64,000 nt of DNA, from the NCBI GenBank assembly GCA_964247055.1, contig OZ176054.1:11036001-11100000 (forward strand), read 5' to 3'. Shown here one piece after another: positions 35,073 to 47,164 of this stretch. A program made the position numbers and the translations under genes. The notes under the pieces are model-generated. The model searched no databases and was not told where the DNA came from. It worked only from the letters and a program-made list of their open reading frames with translations. Position 1 is the stretch's first letter, and every line of letters starts with the position of its first letter. Source of the stretch: Paragordius varius. Taxonomy: Eukaryota > Nematomorpha.

Positions 35073-37151
35073 AAGACTAAAAAATTTGTTACCATAAGTC
35101 CAATCACGTAGGCATTTTCAATGTTCCCGCCAATTGAAAATTGCTTACACAGTATGCTTTATTCATTACTCAATTTTTTCTCACAAGAAATATAACACAC
35201 AATAGGAAGAATATATGGAATTAACTCGTTTCAAATTATTTGGATTTTCAGTTATGAGAAAATCAACTCATTTTAACCTTACCAAAGGTTTTTGACTTGG
35301 GCTGCCACACAAGTCAAAACCCAAACGCCACATCTACAGCTTATAAAGTGCACTGAACCTAATGTAACCTCATCCCTGGCTTTTAGAAAAATGACACATT
35401 TATGTTTATGCTATTAGAATGTTTTATGATTATATACTAATGTTAATTATTTTTTAAATAAATGTAAATGATATATATAAAGTATCTTTAATTGGTATTA
35501 GGTATATCTTATTTGTATTTTAACATTACCGAATGTACTACACAAAACATATACTGTTAAATTTTTTGGAAACTATGGTATTAAGATTTTATGGTATATT
35601 GGCTTTAAGGCTTACCCATCTGATCACTAAACTAACTCCATAAAATAAATATTTTAAAAATTAATTTTGTGATATATGATATAATTAAATTTATATTCTT
35701 GCGATCTTAATTTCTCACTAGCAAAGAATAAAATCGAACGGTGGTCTATGAACAGAGTTTAAATTTAAAAAGAGCTGTAAATACATAACAAGGTTTACCT
35801 TGATCTCAAATTTTTAATCATTATGTTATGAAAAATTTCCAATTTTTATTCACAATTCTATATTGTTCACGATGAATATGATTGAAAATAATTTTGTCGT
35901 AATATTCAACTGGATTAAGAACCGAAATTACTAATATCGTGATAAACCATGGGCTAGAAAAGTACTTATTTATATAAAATATTTTCATAATAATTCGTTG
36001 AGTCAATGTTAAGCTAAATTATATTTTGAAAAATCTCATTTAAGAGCAAGTACACAGTGATATTATTAAAATTATATATATATATATATAAATAAATGCA
36101 TCAGAATTTCCATAATACGTTTGGATTTGGTGCCATTTTGAAGGTTAGTGGTATTTATTCCATATCGAAAAATCGCAAAACTAGGGCTAATGTTAAATAA
36201 AATATTTTGGTGAAAACCTACTGCTATATTGCAGAATATATTATAAACTATATTAAAAAAGCAAGACAATATTTATCATATAAATTTGTTGGATTCTCAA
36301 ATTTTTAAATGGGCTAGTTTTCATAAAATAAACAAGTGCCAAATTTGCGTAATTTTTAATAATGTAATGTTTTATGACATAAAATATGTTACTTTAAACT
36401 TTTTATATAATTTATAAGTACGGGTTATAATATTATAACAGATGGAAAAACGAATCTGGGTTTATTTTAAAGAATGTTTTCTGAACAATATCACCAAAAA
36501 AGAATCATAAACTCATACGATTATAGCAAATCGTATGGCACTAATTTTTAAAATTAATTTAGTAATAGCCACTATAAAAAAATAGTAGCAGAATTAATAT
36601 ATATATTCTCCTAACAAATTATTTTTTTCTCATTTCAATAATGAAAAAATGGATTGAGAATAAACTTAGATATAATTTCAAAAGACCTTTTGGATTTATG
36701 ACATCATTAATTGATCATGGAACTCTATTTGTGGTATACCAATCATTGTAAAAACCGATAAAAGTTAAGGGTAAATTGGAATAAAAACTCCATACCGCAA
36801 GCATGGTGTCCGCCACAATTTTCGCGGGCTGCGATAATTTTTTTTTATATTTAAGCCAATTTCGGATGATATAGTTTCATAGTAAAATTTTGATTTCAAC
36901 ATTTTTTGTAGGGAACAAAACGTGTTGAACATCTCTTATTTAATTACTAAATCGACTTTTTTATTGTAAATTAACCGTGGTTGTATGATTCGCAACCGCT
37001 TTTATCAAAATAAAAAATCTACATTCAATAAAAATCCCAAATCAATCATATTATATTATTACGAACTCAAACCAACTGAAAGTTATTATTTATTAAAAGC
37101 TAATTTATTGTGAAAAAATCAAGACACGGTAGTAAATGCATCATAACATGA
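35073..37151. other. Intergenic AT-rich DNA
   Basis: Starts with the retrotransposon target duplication. A (TA)n run at about 36075-36090. No gene seen. A minus-strand AATAAA at 37089-37094, 58 nt past the OSCP stop, is a candidate poly(A) signal for that gene. Confidence 0.5.
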
Positions 37152-38168
37152 TTAAATAGATTGTTCTATAAATCTACGGTACGTATTTAGTTTAGTGGCC
37201 ATAGACATATCAACGTATTTATCCCCAATACGAATTATCAAACCACCAATTATAGATGGGTCAACCTATGTTTTATGTATAAACTATCTATAAAACTTTG
37301 GATGAAATCTTTAAAATTTGATTTTTTGTGAGAAAGCCTTGTAGGGATGTTTCAATTTCACGTAACATATCTTTTTCCAGAGGCTAACAAAGATAAATTG
37401 ATTGATTAAAAAATGCAAAAAAAACTTGGGCACTAATTATTTCGGCCTGGACTTCTCCTCTGTGAGCAGACATTAGCGTTTCAAAAGCTTTAATGATACT
37501 TTTTAATTTATTATAGCGTCCATTTTCAATGACAAGGCCTAAAAACAGTAAAAAAATTAAGGACAGGTAAAAAGACAAATATTTAATTTATATAAATACA
37601 GCCATTTCTTTAATATAATTTATCATTTTGTAAAAAATCAGGAATATAGATGTAAATTGGTAACACCGCCAATTAGTAATTTAGTATTATGAAATAGCTT
37701 ATATCAGAAAGAAAATATTAAGGTTTAAAAAGTATGGTTGCTGTTATAAAAAAATTTCTTTTGATTTTTACGGTAAAAACAAAAATACCTAAAAAGTTTG
37801 TCGTAAGTGATGACGCTCCATATTTCCCAAGATAGTTTACTAAAAACTCTTTTTTAGGTTTCTTAGCAATAAGTGGGTTATTAACGATCGATGACAACTT
37901 TTCATCTTTTTCAAGAGCCGAACTAAATTTTTTTAATTCATTTTCCACATCATTCAATTTTTTCTCTTTATGCGATGCTGAATAAAGGGCGTGGGCATAA
38001 CGTCCTTCAAGTCCATATAATTGTATTGGTGGCTATAAATACAATAATTAATCAAATAAAATTTTGTGGAAAGTGTATATATAAAGTTTTTTATACCTTA
38101 GCTAAACTAAAACGCTTTGTTGAATGCGAAAAAAATCTAACGAGTGTAGTGTGCGGAGAAGAAAACAT
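37152..38168 (-). CDS. ATP5PO: ATP synthase subunit O (OSCP), mitochondrial
   Basis: Stator-stalk subunit linking F1 to the membrane part of mitochondrial ATP synthase. Exons: 38097-38168, 37789-38032, 37426-37538, 37297-37383, 37152-37265; phases close, 209 aa (family ~210). Residues 1-24 form a basic, Ser/Phe-rich mitochondrial presequence (MFSSPHTTLVRFFSHSTKRF). Mature part starts PPIQLYGLEGRYAHALYSAS, with NPLIAKKPKKEF, ENGRYNKLKSIIKAFETLMS, AHRGEVQAEIISAQ and the C-terminal VDPSIIGGLIIRIGDKYVDM, all OSCP signatures. The first ATG after an in-frame stop was chosen. Intron 4 is 31 nt (37266-37296) and intron 3 is 42 nt; without splicing intron 4 the frame hits TAG at once. Divergent with bL35m, start codons 30 bp apart. 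Confidence 0.95.
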
Positions 38169-38198
38169 GTTCCATATGTTTTAAAAAACAACCACAAC
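38169..38198. promoter_or_regulatory. 30-bp gap between divergent start codons (OSCP / bL35m)
   Basis: The whole space between the two ATGs is 30 bp, reading TTCCATATGTTTTAAAAAAC and then AACCACAA plus flanks. Any shared promoter must overlap 5' UTR or coding sequence of one or both genes. No TATA box can be assigned with confidence. Confidence 0.5.
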
Positions 38199-38684
38199 AT
38201 GCTTTCAAATTTGTCCACCTACAAAATTTTTCACCGTCTTTACTCAATATCCGTTCCAGAGATGGAGTTTAAACAAAATTGTTAATTTATTCATAGAACA
38301 ATTACTCGTTTTCACATTACAGATGGAAAGTTTCGTGGATGTGAAGATGTTTATAAACGATTTAAGAGATTGGATTGGGGTGCATGGATTTACCGTAAAC
38401 CTGGCTATCATAAACGAAGATGGAAAATGACCCATGAACAAAGAGAAACTTGTGATGATAATGTTTTCTGCACTGGTTTAACTCAATTTTAAAATAATAT
38501 TTTAGCTAAACAATCCAAAAAATTAGATCTTATGTCTCACAAAGATTTTATCAGGGAACGTTTTTATATCAATGATCCCTTTGAGCGCTACAATAAACGA
38601 TATATAAAAGCTCCGTTACCTAGGGCTGTTCCATCTTACAAATATCACATTTTAAATTGCCATTACGATACTGATATATATTGA
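38199..38684 (+). CDS. MRPL35: Mitochondrial ribosomal protein bL35m
   Basis: Large-subunit protein of the mitochondrial ribosome. Exons 38199-38280, 38323-38475, 38506-38684; phases close, 137 aa. The N-terminus MLSNLSTYKIFHRLYSISVP looks like a mitochondrial presequence. Core: VYKRFKRLDWGAWIYRKPGY, HKRRWKMT, then VFCTAKQSKKLDLMSHKDF across the second intron and ERFYINDPFERYNKRYIK, all matching the L35m family. Introns are 42 nt and 30 nt. Intron 2 (GTTTAACTC...ATATTTTAG) is needed because the unspliced frame stops at TAA. AATAAA at 38705-38710 is a good poly(A) signal. Head to head with OSCP, another nuclear-encoded mitochondrial protein. Confidence 0.93.
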
Positions 38685-41600
38685 TGCATAAATGTTTGAT
38701 ATAAAATAAAGAATATTTAATTTATAGTTTTTGTCAATTATATTATTTCGTTAAAAATTGAAGATTTTATTGTTTTTTTGCCTATAAGCTAGGTAAAATA
38801 AAAGATTATCAACAGGAATAGGCAGGCGATTCGGGCCGCTCACCGGATAAGACTAGATTAATGATAAAACCGAAAATTTCTTTCATAATTTAACATAGCT
38901 AAATCAACTTTTTTTAATTTTAAGATAATATGTCGATAAATGTAATATACATTGGTTCGGGTTCTGGTCAGTTTATATTAAAAAGGCGTTTAAATATAAC
39001 TCCGTTTTGTTAAGTAAATTAAACCATGATTGCGTACGGTCTCACACATTTTCCCACCTCAAAATATGTTTGAGAGTTTAGTTTTTAAAAGTTTCCTATG
39101 AGAAGGAGTTTATTTAATTTAATAATTAAATTTATTATAATCGGCCCTATCAAGGGCTTCGAACCGTTTCGAAAAAAAAGTAGAACCGAGGTGGTTGCTT
39201 AAAAATCTAACAGATCCGGAACCGATTTCATATTAATTTCTGACCTTTCATTCATTGATTTTTACAACATTTTTATTAAAATATAAACCAAAATATCAAA
39301 AATTGTAAATGATCACATAATTTCTTAGCTAAAATACAATGATAGGTAAGTGTATCTCTATTAAGCTACTTAACTTTAATATGATTTTACCAAGCAATTC
39401 GGTCATCAGACTACTTCTCGCATGTGAAAATATAAAATTTAGAGCTAAATGTTTTAATGTTGAGAGCGGTAATATGTACGATTAATGTAATTAAATGATG
39501 AAATTTTAATTTTTAAATCTGTGGCCAAATAACACTAGTCGACAAATTTGGACATTTTTGAGCTCCACCACTCAAAGTTTTAAATTATGACTAATTTCAG
39601 TGTTTTAAAACCGAATGTGAAAAAAAATTTGATCCCGCCAATCAGAATTTTGAAATTTTATAGGTTTTTCAATTTTTCAAAAACAAGTGAAAATCGAGAG
39701 AAAATTAAATATAACTTTATAATAAAATGTTATTATATTATGAACTTAATATCATTTAATAAAGCGTTTTAAACTCTATCTTTTGAATATAAATATGTCA
39801 TTTAAATATCAGAGAGAAAAAAATAGTACGGACTTAAACGTCAAAATTTAGTCTTTTTTTTCAAGTAAATAAAACATATAAAATTTTTAAAAAAATACTA
39901 AAAAAGGCATTCTATGGTTTAAACCTTTGGCTTTCAGATAGGCTATATTTTTTTTGTTAGATTTCGTTCTTTCGAGTACTTATTAGACTTTTTCTCTTGA
40001 GTTGGTTCTTATAAAAAATCCTTAATTTATACATAGTGGATATACCTTATTTTTTTAAAATTATTGGTTGTTTTGTATTTTGAATTTCAGATGGATGTTG
40101 TTTAGCCACTTTTAGTAGAATTTACTGTTATGGGGTTGGACCATTTGTATTTACCTAATTTATATTCAATTTAATTGTAGAATTTATCTAACTTTATTCT
40201 GTGAATTGGTTAATTTGACATATCAATTTGCCTGGATTTTGCTTGCAAGTCTCTCTTATCAGGCTTTACGATGACTTATAGTTATCTTTGCCATATCTGG
40301 CATAATTGGATCGCTTAGGGGACATGCAGAGCTTGTGCAGCCGCCCGAATCTATCACACTATACATAAGCCCCTTTTAGATTTTTAATACTTTGGCTCTT
40401 AGCTTGTTTAGTATCTTATTATAAATGCCTAGAATTTGTTATCCATGCATGGAATATTACTTGTATCGACTTGCTTGTTTGAATATTTAAACATATGTAC
40501 ACGAGGAATGATTGTTATTTTTAAATTAAATACAAATTTAAAAATAAAATTTCTGAAAAATCCTATTGGTGGCCTCAATTTTCTTTTTTGTTTTGGCCTT
40601 TCCATGTCATTAGGTATCAGAAAATGCAAAAATAATAGGGTGGGTGTAATTTGAGGGCCCATCCGACCAGTAAACCCCGGTTTGAGTACCACTGATATAT
40701 TATGCGCCTCATTTTTCGTTATGGGTAATTAATTATGGATGCCCTAGTTTATAGTTTTTTACCAGATCCATAAATAAAGTAAAGTTTTAAAATTACAGGT
40801 TAAAAAATCTCTGTAAATATGTCAAATTTAAAATTTTGCCTTCTTTAGTCTTTTAAGCGCATTATTAAAATTATTTAAAAAATGTAAAATTCTAAAAAAA
40901 TTATCATCTCAAACTTTTTTACCGCCATTTTTTTCTATATTTTTTTTAACAGGCAAATATTATGTTTATTATAGTAGAAAATATAAATAATCTACTTTAA
41001 AAAGCTTTCAGGCTAAAAATCACCAGCAAATCATATATCAATTTTAATATCAGCTGTTTATTTCAATTGTGTTTTGAGCTGATAAACTCTAGAAGTCACA
41101 AAATTGTACAATTTATTATCTAATACATAAGAACAATGCCTATAATTTTTTAACTAAAATAACTTTCAAAACCGAAGCAAAATTGATTTTTGGGATGTAA
41201 AACTATCCCAATAGGTAAACTAGGACAAAAAAGGAAAAGGTAAAGAAGTGTTAAACAACAGCTTTTGTAATTATAATGATCATCCATTTTGATGAAAAAC
41301 TAGAAAGTATTATATAAATTAAACAATAAGTTTTATTTTTCAAAAATAATCCATATGCAAACCAATTATTTTGGAGGTGGAACCGAAACCGGGTTGGTTG
41401 CCAAAAATTTGATGCAACCGTCCTACTAAAATCTTAGGAACCGGGTTTAGGTTCTATACTATATGGTTCCTGTTAAAAGCCATGTAAAATTCCATTTTTT
41501 ATACTTTTCCAGAAAATTTCAAAGTCACCTGTCTACACATTTATTGTTAATTTGTATTTATATACTTTCAAGATTCGTGTGGTTAAATAAACGGTGTTTT

Positions 41601-41747
41601 AATATGTTATATAAGGCCTTAAATATATGTTTTTTATGAAATTTTACCATTAATTAGATGGCTTATTACTGATAATTTCAGTAAATATAACAGTAATTTT
41701 GTGTTAAATCACATGTAAAACTAACCATATTTAAATAGCGGTATATA
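38685..41747. other. Intergenic DNA with repeat fragments
   Basis: After the bL35m poly(A) signal no gene is recognised. GGAACCG-rich fragments at about 39140-39230 and 41370-41480 resemble each other and shorter pieces near 23000 and 55640. 40845-41240 is related to 18500-18850. The short open frames show no protein similarity I recognise. Confidence 0.45.
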
Positions 41748-42830
41748 CCAAGTGTAATCACAAATTATTACCGATATTATTAAGTGAAACAACAGTCAAA
41801 AGTATGCCTACAGTTTACTTGATACAGACCCCATTTTGTTCATCTTACGCAAGTTGAGTTCGCCAAAAACTAGCGTTTAATTTTTATTATTTAATAATCA
41901 TGTCCAATTTTTACCTGAAAAACAACATTTGTGACACTCATTCCCATCACGAGAAAAATTTAACATAGAGCAATCGTTCCCTGTAACAAAAACGCATCGT
42001 AACATGCTCTATCAATTAACAGATGTGAATCATCGTTTCAAAATATTAAACGCTGCGATTTTATGTGTAAGAGTGTTGGCACTTAGACGCTAAAGTGCAA
42101 GCGTTAATGGATGATGAACCAACTCACACTTAATTATTGGAGGCATTACATGTATCACAAAAAAGAGCAGATGACTACGAATGGGAATTACTAAGAATCT
42201 CGGTAACTGGGTACACAATAAAATGAAGTCAAATCACAGAGTGATATAAACTCCTAATTCAATAAAGATAATTATTTTTGTTGATTTACACGGGTGATGA
42301 GAAGTTATTTGTGAATATAAAGGGAAAAAATCGTGGCTCTCATCTTGTCAAGCCGGTACATTAACATTACGGCCAAATGGCTTGTAATAAGATTATGCTA
42401 TGTATCCGGTGGGACCAGAGAGGTATTGTGTATTATCAATTTGAAGCTAGGAAACAGTTAATACGCCACGCTATCGCCAATAATTGATTATTTTAAAATG
42501 CATTAAACGAAAAACGGCAAGAATGGGCCAAAGACATACCAATTTTCATGACAATGTTCCGTCTCACACAGCCAAACCAGTAAATAATACCTTACAATCT
42601 GAAATTCTTTTCCCGCTAAACACTCGTGAGTGGCGCCACCTAACTGCGTCTTAGCATCAATGGGGTACATGCTGGCAGATCAGCATTTCAATAATTTTAA
42701 AAACATTGAAAAACGTGACAAATGTTTTGCAAAAGACAAATACTTTTTAGCACGGCATTCATGTATTACATGAGAGATGGGTGAAATGTGGAGAAGCTGA
42801 TTGACAAATTTTAAATAAAATAATTGATTT
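41748..42830 (+). mobile_element. Decayed mariner-family transposon
   Basis: Begins ACCAAGTGTAATCACAA. Broken transposase reading can be followed through several frames: EALHVSQ-like helix-turn-helix segment near 42150, IYTGDEKLF near 42290, NKIMLCIRWDQRGIVYYQFE near 42400, then a decayed C-terminus with MRDG near 42775. Multiple stops and frameshifts, so inactive. Same family as 58232-59295. Confidence 0.85.
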
Positions 42831-44451
42831 TTAAAAATTACATTTTTTTAGTAAAAAATTTAATTGGCTCTCCTGAGGTATAAGAACGTTATGTTTAACA
42901 ACCAAGCAAATTTAAGTGTGCATGTTTTGATAATAAAATGATGCTATAGATGAGAGTTTTTCGAATACTAATAATGCCTTTAAACTAAGATTACAATGTA
43001 TAAATTACTTGATATGTGTTGCAAGTAGTCTTTTAATTTTATCTAACATATCATCTTATCCGAGTTCATCCGCTCTTTTTCTGATGGGCAAATATTTTGT
43101 CTTTTTTTGTCTTTATCTTTTCGATTTCGACTGAGTAATCCTTAAAGTTTACTTTTATCATGTTCTATCATTTTTAGATTATACGAATTCCTGGTTTGAA
43201 TAATAAACTCACTGTTTGACTTACCGTTAAGATACTCCCTGTGGCGCATGTTTGCTAAGGATTTGATTACCATTATTTACTCTATGCGAGAGTACACCAG
43301 TTTTTTCCATAATTGTATCTTTTCTCGACTCCAGATTTATATCATTTTTTGTGTACATATCTGCATCCGGCATAAAAATTTAAAGGATATCATTATCTAA
43401 TTGTCTCGAGGGTGTTTCTCTAATTAACCCAAAACGGTGTATTAATATTTCTTAACATTTATAAGTTTAACGAATTCATTAACATCTAAACGATAAAGAT
43501 AACTCCCATGTCGAATTTTGAAAGGGAAAGACAAATGTAAAATAACCAAAAGGAAGATATCCGCTTAGAATAGGAGAAGCGCGAGATCAGTTGTAATATA
43601 TGACAAATAATAATTAATACATGTAACATTAGTGTGGAGGCATCCTAGTGTTTGAATACGACTTTTGTAAACCTTCTATTGTATCACCTTATTATTAACC
43701 TTTATACTTTAGTTTACCTGCTTGTTAAAAATGCACGGGTTATTTTACTAGTCATGTATTGATATCTAACATCGTAAATTTATAGTTATTTTTTTCTTGT
43801 AATTCATAATTTTTTTTATTTTGTAATTTTCCTGTTTCACCATTTGCGCGATTGATATGAAAAGTAAGTGTGTGTATAATTTACAATAACCTTTAAAAAA
43901 TAAATCGACTCTTTCCTTAATTATTTCTTTAACAAACACATTTTAAATTTAGGAATTTGTTTAAATTTTAAAATTTTTAGCTTTCATTACATCGTAAAAA
44001 AGTAATTAACATATATTACATATTTATTGTTACATATCACAAAAAGGGAAGGAAAATGCGTAATAAAAATAACAAAAAATTAAAGCTTTCTTTTCAAAGA
44101 TTTAATTGAGTCTTCTTCGCCAGCATTTACATCATGAACCACAATGGGGTTAAATTCGTTTTTCATGTGACAAAAAAACATTTTGATCAAAAAGTAATAC
44201 GGTTTTTCTAATAATGATGAAATTTAATATATATTAGTAATTATTTTTGGAAAAAGATAACTATAATTTGTTTTAGTTTTTAAAAAAATTCTCTCAAAAC
44301 TCAAAAAATTTATAAAATTACAAAACTACATATTAAATCACCACCATTGGTTGCTTATTTTAAGGGAAAATTTAATTTAGGGGCGGTTTAAATTTAAACC
44401 AAACTCATATAGCAGTAATAAATCATATCAATTATGAGCTCTAAAAAATGT
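42831..44451. other. Intergenic DNA 3' of hnRNP L
   Basis: No supported gene. 43100-43620 is less AT-rich and has a short minus-strand frame (around SKHAPQGVS) that might be a degraded element, but I cannot identify it. Confidence 0.4.
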
Positions 44452-47122
44452 TTACGCATAAAAATATTCATCAATAATATTTTCAAAACCTTCAACCCCT
44501 GGCTTTATGTAGGGTATAATCGAAAAATTAGATAAGCACATTGCTCTAACCGCATCTGTCAATGATTCAAATTCAACCAATGCATTTTGACATCTGGTCG
44601 TAACAATGTCTTTATCTATAAATTTACGGAAATAAAAATATAAATATGGACCAAGGATGTACGAATTAATTTTAGCAGCCCACGAAAAATTTTAAATGAA
44701 CAATTTTATAATATTGCATCAAAAGATATTCTGAATATATCCTTCCAAATTTGGGCTATAAATTAGCAAAAATTGTTGGATAAAATAAGAATAGGGGAGA
44801 TGTAAATTTGCAACATACTTTGATTAATTAAAATCGCGTAATCTTAATAAATGTTTTATTACTTGAAAAAAATTAAGGGTTAAAAACAATATGGTCTTTT
44901 CCTTAAAATCAAATTATTCTCTTGTTTTTTAGAAAGATTATATAATTTTAACTCTTCTACACAAAGTGTGAAACTAATAATTTTTATTGTCAAAACCATA
45001 TATAAGTGATTACAACTGTGCAATATATTAATAAAGGTTGTTTCCAATTTAAACTTCTATTCCTTTTTTCGCAATTTTAAACGTTAGGTTAAATTTTTAA
45101 TAATAAAAATATGGGTTTTAATAGCAATAAATAGATTTTTTCCTAAGAATGTCTCTGAAAGCAGAATAAACCAGTATTTATAATATATTAATATTTTCAT
45201 TTTCATTAAATAAACTGATATTAAAATAAAAATAGGCACCTTGGTAGGCCAATACATTATCGGTGTGTATTGTTGATAAAAATTGGATTTCGGATTCGCT
45301 AAAAACCATAATAGGCATTAATATATAGAAAATAAGCTAATAATATAAATTATTTGTTGAAAATATATAAAACAATAATTTTAGAGGGAAGGGTTAAAAT
45401 ATATTCAATAAAATTAACTGTTTAATAAATAACTAATCTGGTTGCATTAAATTTAATTTTTTTTAATGTAAATATTTGGTATTATATAAAATCATATAAT
45501 TACCTCCACTCACCAACCATATATGATGCTTTAACTTGTTCCGAGTCTAATGAAGACCCATTTTTCTATACAATATATACATTAATTTTTAAAATAACTT
45601 TCACAAACAAATGAATAAATGGAAAGATGGTAAAAAATTACATAATATATACAGTAAAAATAAAAATTTTATAAAGAGGAAAAAAAAAATATTTTAAAGG
45701 TCTGTCATTATTATTGCAAAATTTATAATTAAGAGTATTGCTAATAATTTAAATACATATTCCATAATGCTACTCAAAACATGCGTTATTACTAATATAT
45801 TTGGTATATAAAAATATCCGTCTTTTTCATAAAAATACTCTTTGTATTACTACTAAATTTTGTCTTTATAGGTTTCAAAACTTTTACTGTATTTAACTAT
45901 CCATATTTTAACGACAAATAAAGTTGTGCATACTTCTTTTAACGAAGTATTATTTATAGCATCAACATGATCATTTTTCTCTATATTCAATTCCTTATTA
46001 TTTTCCTCCATATCCGTTGTTTCGCTATCATTTTTATCTATATCGACGATCAAATTTTTTTGTTTAGCGGGTAAAGATCCGGTTTTTTCACCACTGTAAT
46101 TTCCACAAAGGATTCGATTAGGTACGGTCAAAATATCTTCAAACATACATGTGAGTTTGTTAACGTTAATATCCACCGGAAGATTACATATGAGAATAAG
46201 TGTTGTGGGAAAATGCAAGGAAATCGTATATAATGCCAGGTTAGTGTTGTCAGATTTTAGGGCTAAAACCGTAACGTAATAAAACCACCATATAATAAAT
46301 TAATTTTAAATAAATTTATTGTGCAACATATTTGGGGTTTATTCGTCGTCACCGCACGACGATCTAATAAAGTGAAAATAACTTTTAATAAGGTCTTTAA
46401 TTGAATATACCTGCCCAAAAATACTAGGGTGGGTATTTTGAGGCGCTTATGAGGAGTCTTAAATAAAATGTTTAAATTTACAAATATTGGAAAAAACTGA
46501 ATATATCAATTAAATTCAAAAAAAATTAATTTTAAATTCTCAAAAGGATCATTCATGATATGGATATAAAGCCATATATTTTTGTCCCACAAATGTTTAC
46601 ATTATAAGAAAAAAATGATATCCACAACAGAATTTTAAAAAATTTGAGAATTAATTCATAAAAATTAAATTATTATATACCAGTAGTTTCCAAATTTTTA
46701 GTATCTCCCATAGTTTTGCGCATTTTCACACTTTCGGTCGAGGTTATAGGCGCTTTCTGTAAATGAATTTGCCTTACCAAGTGACTTGGTAAATCCAATC
46801 TATTTTGGATACGAAAAAAATTATATTAATTAATACCACACGATGAAAATTAAAAAAAATATTTTGATTTAGCGAAATTTTTATTAAATTACAACAATTT
46901 TTATTACTTCAAAAACATAAAATTATATTTTTTATAAAGAAAAAAACACTGGGATATTATTTTATACTTTACATAAAAATACAAAGCACTAAAAAATTTC
47001 CCAGTGGTTCGATATATTCTATATTATAATAAAAGTAGAAAATAACAAAATCAAATATGTACACCAAATATCTTGTTTTTTTAGTAAAAAAACCATTTTC
47101 TTTATACTAAAACCCAACTTTA

Positions 47123-47164
<42 letters not shown>

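Noticed and set aside
36781-36840. GC-rich patch (CCGCAAGCATGGTGTCCGCC) considered as a tRNA
   Set aside because: No cloverleaf stems and no TTCGA-type T-loop found. I found no convincing tRNA anywhere in the window.
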